Below the pieces are notes generated by a model that was not told the origin of the DNA, did no database searches, and worked only from the letters and a program-made list of their open reading frames with translations. From the NCBI GenBank assembly GCA_963779225.1, contig CAVZWW010000003.1, positions 3,534,001 to 3,598,000 of the forward strand: 64,000 nucleotides of DNA, read 5' to 3'. The DNA is from CAVPCZ01 sp963779225 (GTDB lineage Bacteria; Bacteroidota; Ignavibacteria; UBA10030; UBA6906). This document shows, piece after piece, positions 8,099 through 15,990 of the stretch. The position numbers and the translations under genes are program-made. Position 1 is the first letter of the stretch. Every line of letters begins with the position of its first letter.

Positions 8099-10081
8099 CT
8101 ACACACGCCTTCTCCCCGGCTTTATCTCCGCACCGGCCGGTATTTCGATCCCATCCGGCGGGCGAGATGGTGGAACGGCGTCCGAAGGGGTGTATTCAGG
8201 CACAATCTTCTTCAAATACTCCTCAATCTTCCCCAATGCACCATCCTGAGCCGCGGCGATGAGAAGCGCAATGTTTTCCCCCAACTCCTTGCCACTGAAA
8301 GGGACGTTGCCATTCCTGCTAACCAGTATTTTCTTGTGCTCCGACATCAAAGGAACCTCCCGCTCATCGAAGAGCTCCTCGTGCAACTTCTCCCCTTTCC
8401 TCAACCCGCAATACTCGATCTCGATGTCCCGCCCCTCTTCCTGTCCGCTCAGACGGATCAGATCCCGGGCAAGATCCAGTATCCTGATCGGCTCCCCCAT
8501 ATCCAGCACAAACACTTCGCCGCCCCGGCCCATTGTGGCAGCCTGCAGCACGAGGTGCACCGATTCAGGAATGGTCATGAAATAGCGGGTGGCATCAGGA
8601 TGCGTGACAAGTACCGGCCCGCCGGCGGCGATCTGGTCCTTGAAGATCGAGACAACACTGCCGCGGCTCCCGAGGACGTTTCCGAACCGGACGGTGACAT
8701 ACGGCTTCCCCGTGCGTCTGGCTGCCTCAAGCACGACCAGCTCCGCCACTCGCTTGGTTACCCCCATCACGGAGTTTGGCTTTGCTGCTTTTTGCGACGA
8801 GACCATGACAAACCTCTCAACTCCGTGGCGAGCGGACAGGTCGACAAGTATCCGGGTTCCCAATACATTATTTGTGACCGCGTCGGCAACATTCGTTTCC
8901 ATCAACCCGATATGCTTGTGCGCGGCTGCGTGGAATATCACCTGGGGACGGTGGATCTGGAAGATGAAGTCCATCCGCTCCTGGTCCCGGATATTGGCGA
9001 CAACAGAATGGATATGTATTGTCGAGTCTTTTTCGTAGACCGTTTTCAATTCAGCGGCTATCTGAAAGATCGAATTTTCCCCCTGCCCCACGAGAACCAG
9101 ATCCGCAGGTCCGAATTTCGCTATCTGCCTGCAGAGCTCACTCCCGATCGATCCTCCCGCCCCGGTCACCAGAACCCGGGCCCCGCTCAAGGAGGTCTTG
9201 ATCTTCTGGTTATCGATCGTGATCGTTCCCCGTTTCAGAAGATCTTCGATCTGTATATCCCGGAATTGCTGAACTGTGGCCGTCCCCTCAAGGATCTCGT
9301 AGAGTCCGGGGATCGTCCTGCTCTTGATCCGCGCGTCGCTGCATATCCTCACCAGATCCCGCATCACTCGCCCGGGAACCTTCGGCATGGCCACGATTAC
9401 TTCATCCACATTTTTCGATCTGATCAGACCCGGAAGATCGCTGAGGGTTCCGAGGACCGGGACTCCGTTGAGCCGGAGGCCCTTCTTCTTCAGATCATCG
9501 TCCACGAACCCGACCGGCTTGAGTCCCAACCGGGGATTCAAACGGAGTTCTTTCAAGACCATTGATCCGGCAGATCCCGCTCCGACGATCAGCACATTGC
9601 GGGTCCTGCCCTTTCCACTGCCGGCTTTGCTCAGGTAGTCCATCATCCGGACGTGGAAGCGGACCCCTCCGATGAGGAGCATCGTCAGAACACCGTCAAT
9701 AATCGGGACCGCCTGTGGAAGCCCGGGGAGGAGGCCCAGGGGTTTGAAGACCACGAGTGTGAGGAAGATGCCGGCAATCCACGACACCGTCGCTGCTCCG
9801 GCAAGGATCCCGAAGTCTTCAACATTTGCGAGCCGCCAGTACCGATGGTAGAGGCCGATCGGGTAGAAGATGGAGAATTTCCAGACGAGAGAAAGGGCCG
9901 TGTAGAATGCTATGACCAGGCCAAACTGCGAAAGGCCATCCAGACTCTTTTCCCTGAGAATCAATGCGATCACAGGGACGAGGCAGAAGCAAGCAAGATC
10001 AATCACCAGCAAATGGCGATTGCGCAGAGAGAGGAAGAATTCGTAGAATCGTTTGGGCACGGTACTTCGCGATCCATGCAA
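8099..10081 (-). CDS. CapD/WbpM/FlaA1-type nucleotide-sugar epimerase/dehydratase, membrane-bound
   Basis: A 660-residue protein with four N-terminal transmembrane helices, a first nucleotide-binding fold (VLIVGAGSAGSMVLKEL, about residue 163) and a C-terminal extended-SDR domain (VLVTGAGGSIGSELCRQI, about residue 310). This is the architecture of WbpM/PglF enzymes that make 4-keto-6-deoxy UDP-sugars. The active-site segment reads VSSQKAAKPNSVMG, so the Asp normally found before the catalytic Lys is Gln430; the second copy at 60,383-62,422 keeps Asp. The dehydratase reaction may therefore differ or be lost. A terminator follows the gene, and the 217 bases upstream are shared with a divergent phosphoesterase gene. 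Confidence 0.88.
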   Translation of the reverse strand: MHGSRSTVPKRFYEFFLSLRNRHLLVIDLACFCLVPVIALILREKSLDGLSQFGLVIAFYTALSLVWKFSIFYPIGLYHRYWRLANVEDFGILAGAATVSWIAGIFLTLVVFKPLGLLPGLPQAVPIIDGVLTMLLIGGVRFHVRMMDYLSKAGSGKGRTRNVLIVGAGSAGSMVLKELRLNPRLGLKPVGFVDDDLKKKGLRLNGVPVLGTLSDLPGLIRSKNVDEVIVAMPKVPGRVMRDLVRICSDARIKSRTIPGLYEILEGTATVQQFRDIQIEDLLKRGTITIDNQKIKTSLSGARVLVTGAGGSIGSELCRQIAKFGPADLVLVGQGENSIFQIAAELKTVYEKDSTIHIHSVVANIRDQERMDFIFQIHRPQVIFHAAAHKHIGLMETNVADAVTNNVLGTRILVDLSARHGVERFVMVSSQKAAKPNSVMGVTKRVAELVVLEAARRTGKPYVTVRFGNVLGSRGSVVSIFKDQIAAGGPVLVTHPDATRYFMTIPESVHLVLQAATMGRGGEVFVLDMGEPIRILDLARDLIRLSGQEEGRDIEIEYCGLRKGEKLHEELFDEREVPLMSEHKKILVSRNGNVPFSGKELGENIALLIAAAQDGALGKIEEYLKKIVPEYTPSDAVPPSRPPDGIEIPAGAEIKPGRRRV

Positions 10082-10298
10082 TAATGAGGCACTGCACTTC
10101 TGTGCATCTGTGTGAAAGGCGGCTACGAAGACACAAGGGTAACACTAAAAGAAAAAAATGCTTATCTTAAGTGAACAAAAAAAGGCGGAACGTAATAATT
10201 TTCTTGGAGGAGCTGCTGGTGGGGATTTCATCTGCTGCAAGTTAATATTCCACTTCGTCTTATGCAACTAAAATCAAGGGAAAGATGAGACTAAGCGA

Positions 10299-11000
10299 AT
10301 GAAGATCGCCCTCATTTCGGATATCCATTCAAACCTGCAAGCACTGAGCGCGGCTCTTTCTGACATCGACAGTCGTGGAATTGATCAGATCTACTGCCTG
10401 GGAGATATCGTCGGGTATGGCGGTTCTCCGAATGAATGCGTGGACCTTGTGCGCCAGCGAGCCACGGCTGTCGTCCTCGGAAACCATGATCTGGCTTCCG
10501 TGAACCCTTCAGACGCTGACTATTTCACAAAACCGGGGAAAATCGCAATTGAATGGACGAACAAGATACTCACCGACGAAAACCGCCGGTTCCTGGCTGC
10601 ACTACCCTTTACCGCTGAGAAGGGTCCTTGCACACTGGTCCACGCCAGCCCGAAAGCCCCGCCCGCCTGGCAATACGTCAGCTCGATGAACGCTGCCCGG
10701 TCGCAGTTTGCCCACTTCAAGACCGACCTCTGTTTCATCGGGCATACACATGTTCCGGCTATCTGCGGGGAGGATTTGAAGACATTTACGTTCAAAGCGA
10801 ACATGCGGTTCCTGATCAACGTGGGGAGCATCGGCCAGCCACGCGACGGGCATTCCAGGTTGAGCTATGGTGTCTTTGATTCGGATGCATGGAGCTACGA
10901 GAATATCAGAATACCTTACGACATCCACGCCGCCGCCGAGGCAATTACTTCGAACGGGCTTCCGGCAGTTCTGGCGAAACGGCTGAGTCAGGGGGTATGA
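10299..11000 (+). CDS. YfcE/MJ0936-type metallophosphoesterase
   Basis: A 233-residue calcineurin-like phosphoesterase with all the metal-binding motifs in order: SDIHSN (residue 7), GDIVGYGG (35), GNHD (60) and GHTH (about 148). Such enzymes are cytosolic phosphodiesterases of broad or unknown substrate range. It is the only plus-strand gene in the first 13.7 kb and separates the NusG-like gene from the CapD-type gene. It is probably transcribed from the divergent region at 10,082-10,298. Confidence 0.88.
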   Translation: MKIALISDIHSNLQALSAALSDIDSRGIDQIYCLGDIVGYGGSPNECVDLVRQRATAVVLGNHDLASVNPSDADYFTKPGKIAIEWTNKILTDENRRFLAALPFTAEKGPCTLVHASPKAPPAWQYVSSMNAARSQFAHFKTDLCFIGHTHVPAICGEDLKTFTFKANMRFLINVGSIGQPRDGHSRLSYGVFDSDAWSYENIRIPYDIHAAAEAITSNGLPAVLAKRLSQGV

Positions 11001-11066
11001 ACTGAGGTTGCAGGCACACTGATCACTCTGAGCCGGGTGTGAGGGGATTTGACGATCGAGGGGTTG

Positions 11067-11561
11067 TTACGACAACACTTCGAGTAATTCCGGCTCTATG
11101 TCCACCGAGACCGATTGCGCTATCGCGTCGAGGGAGACTACTACGCGGGTCGATGATTTCACCTTCAGCACGTACCCCTGCATTCCCATGAACGGTCCGG
11201 CAGTAACGCGGACTCTTTGCCCCTCTGACATGTATGATTCACGCACCACGCGGTCAGGGTGACCGACAAGTATTTTGACCCAGTTGATCTGGTTGTCGGG
11301 AATCGGGTTCAGCTTCGCCCCGATTTGAACGAAGTGTACCACACCGTCGGTCTGCAGGATAGCGTGTCTGTTCTTGAGATCCGTCCTGACAAAGAGGTAG
11401 CCCCGGAACAACGGCTCCTCAACCCTCTTCTTCCGGTCGCTCCAGGTGTGTACTTCTTCAATGAGAGGCAGAAAAGACTCCACCCCGTTGCCCAGAAGAA
11501 GTTGGTGCGTGCGTTTTTCGTAACGCGAACGAAGGTAGAGTGCGTACCAGCGGGGATCCAT
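11067..11561 (-). CDS. NusG-family transcription antiterminator (UpxY/RfaH-like)
   Basis: A 164-residue NusG paralogue. The NGN domain begins WYALYLRSRYEKRTHQLL and contains PLFRGYLFVRTDL (about residue 52); the C-terminal KOW region is VRVTAGPFMGMQGYVLKV (about 110). In Bacteroidetes, UpxY proteins of this size are encoded at polysaccharide loci and let RNA polymerase read through long operons. Here it lies downstream of gmd-fcl and upstream of the 10,081-to-86 genes. A plus-strand phosphoesterase separates it from those genes, so it must act in trans or on its own transcript. Confidence 0.87.
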   Translation of the reverse strand: MDPRWYALYLRSRYEKRTHQLLLGNGVESFLPLIEEVHTWSDRKKRVEEPLFRGYLFVRTDLKNRHAILQTDGVVHFVQIGAKLNPIPDNQINWVKILVGHPDRVVRESYMSEGQRVRVTAGPFMGMQGYVLKVKSSTRVVVSLDAIAQSVSVDIEPELLEVLS

Positions 11562-11695
11562 GGTGTCTCAATCGGCAAGAGAGTGATTCTGGTGGTCTTC
11601 GCGGTTCTGCTGGCTTTAGATCCCACCATTATCTTACATTCGTTGCATTTCGGAGGTGTTGCAGAAAAGAAATTTTCTGAATGGGAAAAAGAGGG

Positions 11696-12649
11696 TCAGG
11701 AGCGGGATTGTTTCCTGTACCACTCAATCGTCTTCTTCAATCCTTCCTCAAATCCGGTCTTCGCGGTGAACCCGAACCTCTCACGGGCCCGCGTCGTGTC
11801 CAGCATACGGCGAGGCTGTCCGTTGGGCTTCGTTGTGTCCCAGACCACCCGCCCCTCAAAACCCGTCAACCGGACGATCAACTGAACCAGATCCTTGATC
11901 GAAATCTCAAATCCCGCCCCGATGTTCACCGGATCAGCGTCATTGTACTTCTCCGTCGCCAGCACAATCCCCTCGGCCGCATCATCCACGTAGATAAACT
12001 CACGTGTCGCACTTCCATCCCCCCACACCACGATCTCTTCTGTACCGTTCTGTTTTGCATCCACACACTTCTTGATGAGGGCCGGAATGACGTGAGAGGA
12101 CGCCTCGTCAAAATTGTCACCCGGACCATAGAGATTCACCGGCAAGAGAAACACGCCATTGAACCCGTACTGGTCCCGATATGCCTGTAGCTGAACAAGC
12201 AGCATTTTCTTGGCAATGCCGTATGGAGCATTGGTTTCCTCCGGATACCCCAGCCAGAGGTCATCCTCCCGGAACGGTACCGGAGCAAATTTCGGATACG
12301 CGCAAATCGTCCCGATGACCACCATCTTCTGCAACCCCACCTGACGCCCGATCTCGATGAGCTGGATCCCCATGATGGCGTTTTCATAGAAAAAGCGGCC
12401 GGGGTTCGCGCGATTCGCACCTATCCCCCCGACTACCGCGGCAAGATGTATGACCACATCCGGCTTCGCGTCTTCAAACATCCTGAGGATGTCCGTTTCA
12501 CGCCGGAGGTCGTACTCTTCAACACGAGGCACGAAGAGATTCTGGAAGCCACGTGCGCGCAAGGTGCGGACAACCACCTGACCCAGAAAACCTGCCCCGC
12601 CGGTGACGACAATTCGTGTTTGTGGAGAGAGCGTCATTGTTTGCTTCAA
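11696..12649 (-). CDS. fcl: GDP-L-fucose synthase
   Basis: A 317-residue short-chain dehydrogenase that epimerises and reduces GDP-4-keto-6-deoxymannose to GDP-L-fucose. It shows the Rossmann motif GGAGFLG (about residue 17), the catalytic YGIAK (YxxxK, about 140) and family segments such as VVGGIGANRANPGRFFYEN. Its ATG overlaps the gmd stop as ATGA (12,646-12,649), so the two pathway steps are translationally coupled. Confidence 0.93.
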   Translation of the reverse strand: MKQTMTLSPQTRIVVTGGAGFLGQVVVRTLRARGFQNLFVPRVEEYDLRRETDILRMFEDAKPDVVIHLAAVVGGIGANRANPGRFFYENAIMGIQLIEIGRQVGLQKMVVIGTICAYPKFAPVPFREDDLWLGYPEETNAPYGIAKKMLLVQLQAYRDQYGFNGVFLLPVNLYGPGDNFDEASSHVIPALIKKCVDAKQNGTEEIVVWGDGSATREFIYVDDAAEGIVLATEKYNDADPVNIGAGFEISIKDLVQLIVRLTGFEGRVVWDTTKPNGQPRRMLDTTRARERFGFTAKTGFEEGLKKTIEWYRKQSRS

Positions 12650-13699
12650 TATCCCTTCTTCTTAACCCTCTCCAGGTCAGCCTTCGCCATCACTTTCACC
12701 AGATCTTCAAACGTTGTCTTCGGTACCCATCCTAGCTGCTCCCGCGCCTTAGTGGCATCACCGATCAGCAGTTCAACTTCAGTGGGACGATAGTAGCGGG
12801 GATCCACTTCGACAGCGACTTTGCCGGAGCCCTTGAGCAAACCCTTCTCCTGCGCTCCCTCACCCTTCCACTCGAGATGCATATCCATCTCCGCAAAGGC
12901 ACGTTCGGTGAACTCCCGGACAGTATGCGCTTCACCCGTGGCCAGCACGAAGTCTCCGGGTTCGTGGTGCTGAAGTATTCGCCACATCCCCTCTACGTAC
13001 TCGGGGGCATACCCCCAGTCGCGCTTTGAACTCAGGTTGCCCAAGGAGAAGATTCTTCTGCAGTCCCAGCTTGATACGCGCCGCGGCAAGCGTGATCTTC
13101 CGGGTAACGAAGGTTTCACCCCGCCGGGGAGATTCATGGTTGAAAAGGATACCGTTACATGCAAAAATATCGTAGGCTTCGCGGTAGTTCACGATGATCC
13201 AGTATCCATACAGTTTGGCCACACCATACGGGCTGCGAGGATAGAACGGCGTCTTTTCGGTCTGGGGGATTTCCTGGACTTTGCCGTACAACTCGCTCGT
13301 GGATGCCTGATAGAACCGGGTTTCAATTCCGGTTTCCCGGATGGCATCCAGGAAACGCACCGTCCCGACGGCGTCCACTTCGGCTGTGTACTCAGGAAGT
13401 TCGAATGATACTTTGACGTGGCTCTGGGCGGCGAGGTTGTAGATCTCCGCCGGCTGTACCTTCTCCAGCACCCGGTTCAGGTTGCTGGTGTCGGTAACAT
13501 CCCCGTAGTGCAGAAAGAACCGGCTTCCGGAAACTTCGGGATTGTTGTAGATGTGATCGATGCGCGCGGTGTTGAACGAGCTGCTCCGCCGGATGATGCC
13601 GTGGACTTCGTACCCCTTTTCCAGGAGAAGTTCTGCAAGGTACGAGCCGTCCTGACCCGTAATGCCGGTGATGAGTGCACGTCTGGAAGATGAGGACAT
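12646..13699 (-). CDS. gmd: GDP-mannose 4,6-dehydratase (one-base frameshift)
   Basis: The first committed enzyme of GDP-fucose synthesis. The frame from ATG 13,697-13,699 shows ALITGITGQDGSYLAE, STSELYGKVQE and the YGVAK active site. It then breaks near 13,040, where a run of three C (13,040-13,042) has one base too many. Removing it restores LLLGNLSSKRDWGYAPEYVE and the rest of the protein to 12,646, about 350 residues in all. Stop and start overlap with fcl. A different gmd paralogue lies at 26,695-27,684. The break is probably a sequencing error, because the rest is well conserved. Confidence 0.9.
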
Positions 13700-13733
13700 T
13701 TTGGGGATCAAGTAGATGCGCCTTCGTTTTGTG

Positions 13734-14198
13734 TTAAAGATATTCGCGCTTCTCAAGGGCGAGTTTGGTAGAACCGACTTCGCCGAGCAGCACCGGTGCT
13801 GCATCCATAATTTCTGCAAAGAGTGAACGAAGTTCTTCGTCCAGATACTCGTGGGCAATCCTGTTGCGCAAATCCCGAATATTCTTCATCTCAAGCGCAG
13901 ACTGTATGATGCCTGCCTTCTCGCAGACGTTCAATCTGTCGATGAGCGAAGGGGCATCTTCGCCAAGAAGCTGCAGAACAGTGATCAGGATCCGTTGAGT
14001 ATACATGTCAGATATCCGGGCAAATCTGGAGGTCAACGAATCAAGAGCTTCGAAGTCCTCTTCTGAATAGCGAGCACGTGCAATGATCGCGCGGCATTTC
14101 TCGTGCGAATAGCGAAGCGACGCAACCGCCTTTTCCAGTTTCGCGAAATCACCGCGAAGCTTTTCACGCAGGATTTCCTGGCGTTCCCGGCTTGTCAT
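13734..14198 (-). CDS. hepT: HepT-like HEPN toxin
   Basis: A 154-residue, all-alpha HEPN-domain protein. It carries the motif RNRIAHEY (RX4HXY, about residue 111), the RNase/AMPylation-target motif of HepT toxins. It overlaps the upstream minimal nucleotidyltransferase by ATGA, the standard arrangement of MntA/HepT modules, in which the nucleotidyltransferase AMPylates the HEPN toxin and silences it. It sits directly upstream of gmd (35 bases) on the same strand, at the edge of the accessory island. Confidence 0.85.
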   Translation of the reverse strand: MTSRERQEILREKLRGDFAKLEKAVASLRYSHEKCRAIIARARYSEEDFEALDSLTSRFARISDMYTQRILITVLQLLGEDAPSLIDRLNVCEKAGIIQSALEMKNIRDLRNRIAHEYLDEELRSLFAEIMDAAPVLLGEVGSTKLALEKREYL

Positions 14199-14482
14199 AG
14201 TCTTACGGCTTCCATCAATATCAACGATTTGAAGGGATTGTCTGCGGCGAACGGGAAATTCACAACATCGATCTTCTGAAAACCAAAGATATCATAGAAT
14301 TTCACCCGTATTGCGCTGATCTCCCGGAACGAGAGCTTCTCACGCGTCAATACCAGTACGTCGATATCTCCACCTTTCTTCTTTTCGTCGACCCGCGAAC
14401 CGAAAAGATAGACTTCCGCCTCCGGTTCGAGCTTCGTGAACTCGTCGTGAAGGAATCTGGCCATGGAGTCTGGAATTCTCAT
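14195..14482 (-). CDS. mntA: MntA-like minimal nucleotidyltransferase antitoxin
   Basis: A 95-residue MNT-fold protein with the signature GSRVDEKKKGGDIDVLV (GSx9DxD, about residue 30), which holds the metal-binding aspartates. Partner of the HEPN toxin, with a 4-base overlap. The start MRIPDSMARF at 14,482 lies only 7 bases from a Bacteroidetes-type -7 box, so the mRNA may be leaderless. The internal Met at 14,464 would give a short leader. Either start keeps the whole domain. Confidence 0.85.
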   Translation of the reverse strand: MRIPDSMARFLHDEFTKLEPEAEVYLFGSRVDEKKKGGDIDVLVLTREKLSFREISAIRVKFYDIFGFQKIDVVNFPFAADNPFKSLILMEAVRL

Positions 14483-14488
14483 TACACG

Positions 14489-14518
14489 GAAATATACCAA
14501 CAATTCAGAGAGAATCAA
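14489..14518 (-). promoter_or_regulatory. Bacteroidetes-type promoter of mntA-hepT
   Basis: On the minus strand TTG (14,516-14,518), a 19-base spacer and TATATTTC (14,489-14,496) fit the TTTG/TAnnTTTG consensus. The 30 bases are identical at 25 positions to the promoter at 29,145-29,174. The -7 box ends 7 bases before the mntA ATG. Confidence 0.6.
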
Positions 14519-14789
14519 CATTCTCCCAATCCATCCCGGGGCGAAGGGTCCGAAGAAGGTCTTTGCAAGGCATGCACTGCACATCCCCCATTCGCAGACG
14601 TTCTTTTCCGACGTATAAGAGAATCGTTTTGGCCATTGGATAATCGGTCTTAAGAGCCGCCCCATCGATCTCATCGACCCGGTCGAGCGACCTGACGGAC
14701 GCAGGGTCCAAACAGAAGGAAGGGTCCATTTCTCCATCCTTTTTGGAGCCGACATGTTCAATTGTACCATCAGTCGCCAAAAATAGCAA
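14505..14789 (-). pseudogene. C-terminal remnant of a DUF4143-type AAA ATPase
   Basis: An open frame of about 94 codons without a convincing start. Its end, with AKTILLYVGKERLRMGDVQC and CKDLLRTLRPG, resembles the C-terminal tail of DUF4143 ATPases (AAA domain plus PD-(D/E)XK-like domain), in which LLYGG-RLR and a final LRPG recur. The ATPase domain and most of the C-terminal domain are missing. It lies between the membrane ATPase gene and mntA, and the mntA promoter overlaps its 3' end. Family assignment is from pattern memory only. Confidence 0.45.
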
Positions 14790-14815
14790 GCGAAACAGGC
14801 AAAAGGGTTGGTCTG

Positions 14816-15823
14816 TTACCTGTTGACCCTTTGCGGCCGGAAAAGGAAGAATGCCCGAAAGACGCGGAAGACCATGTACACCAGGAACCCGAGCGCGGAG
14901 AAGTAGAGGTAGAATTCCCTGTTGTCGGTGCCAAGAGAAAAGATCTTGAGCATGGTGAACATGCTGGCGGCAAAGATGTAGACGGGTCCCATGTTGAAAT
15001 AGTCCCCTTCCTCTATCCGGCGGAGTTGGCGGATCTCATCCTGCGTGACACGCCGCTCCCGCGATCCGTGCCAGACCATGTTTTTGATGTGGAAGGGATT
15101 CCCACCGGCAGCTTTGATAATTTCCCGCTCATAAAGCTCCGTATCCAGAACTTTGATCGCGTACGTGTTGACGTAGTGGCGGATGAGCTGACGGGTCGTG
15201 GCCCCGGAGAGCGGCCCGATGTCTATGCGGGCAAAGGATGACCAGATCTTCTTCAAATGCAGACTCTCCCGCTCGTGCACCACTGCGGCACAAATGACCG
15301 CCACTGTAAGAAGTGCCTCGAAGAACCCGTGATGCGAAGGTGCAATCCGATCTAAAGTGTCCAGGAAGACCAGATGCGACTGACCGGTTTGTCGTATGCT
15401 CGCAATGATGATCTGCTGGAGGTCCATACTCCCCTTCCCGCGAAGCTTCCGCCGGGCCAGTTCCCAGCTGAGGCCCTCCTCCGGAGAGAGATCCAGAGCC
15501 AGCTCCCCCATCTGATGCAGTGTCCGGCACATCTCCTTGAGGCAATCCCCCAGCGGCGCAACGTGCATGACGTAGATGATCCGGTAGGTGCGCCCACCCC
15601 GGAGTGAAACGCCGTTCAGTCCGGAATCCAGACCCACAACGACATCGAGGTTCCGCGATAAACCCTCGAGGACGGCCTTGGCCTCAAGCATCAAACGGCT
15701 CTTGCCAATTCCCCTTGGACCGACAAGAATCGTGTGACGCCCCCGCACAAGATTCCGCACCAGCTGATAGAGCTCTGAGGTGCGTCCCAGAAATGCCGAA
15801 TCATCCCGGAGGTCTGTGTTCAT
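14816..15823 (-). CDS. Membrane-anchored AAA/STAND ATPase of unknown function
   Basis: About 335 residues from MNTDLRDDSAFLGR. An Orc/STAND-like ATPase domain shows FLGRTSEL at the N-terminus, Walker A GPRGIGKSRL (about residue 45), Walker B HLVFLDTLDRI (about 170) and AAGGNPFHIKNM in the lid region. Two transmembrane helices follow near the C-terminus (YIFAASMFTMLKIF and FYLYFSALGFLVYMVFRVF), so the ATPase would face the cytosol. The start is in copy 1 of a 106-base tandem duplication. Role unknown; the neighbours suggest it powers or regulates an envelope complex. Confidence 0.7.
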   Translation of the reverse strand: MNTDLRDDSAFLGRTSELYQLVRNLVRGRHTILVGPRGIGKSRLMLEAKAVLEGLSRNLDVVVGLDSGLNGVSLRGGRTYRIIYVMHVAPLGDCLKEMCRTLHQMGELALDLSPEEGLSWELARRKLRGKGSMDLQQIIIASIRQTGQSHLVFLDTLDRIAPSHHGFFEALLTVAVICAAVVHERESLHLKKIWSSFARIDIGPLSGATTRQLIRHYVNTYAIKVLDTELYEREIIKAAGGNPFHIKNMVWHGSRERRVTQDEIRQLRRIEEGDYFNMGPVYIFAASMFTMLKIFSLGTDNREFYLYFSALGFLVYMVFRVFRAFFLFRPQRVNR

Positions 15824-15990
15824 GGGTACGTGATGAAGTAAGTGGAATGGATTTCCCCTTTGCGCGGGAGCTGCCGGATCTCGACGTGCGTCCCAGAAAT
15901 GCCGAATCATCGCGGAGGTCTGTGTTCATGGGCGCCTGATGTAGAATATGGTCTGGATCTTTCCCTTGCGCGGGAGCTGCCGGATCTCGG
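15781..15990. repeat. 106-base imperfect tandem duplication of a gene junction
   Basis: Two diverged copies, 15,781-15,883 and 15,887-15,990, start to start 106 bases apart. Each holds the last codons of the hydrolase/adaptor gene (EIRQLPRKG...) followed by an ATGA stop/start overlap and the first codons of the ATPase (MNTDLRDDSAFLGRT). Only copy 2 ends the real hydrolase gene and only copy 1 starts the real ATPase gene. A 41-codon leader frame from the copy-2 ATG runs into the ATPase start. Confidence 0.9.

Noticed and set aside
14195..14770. Longer nucleotidyltransferase frame starting at 14,770
   Set aside because: The first 96 codons do not resemble the family and run over the ATPase remnant and the promoter; the ATG at 14,482 starts the domain.
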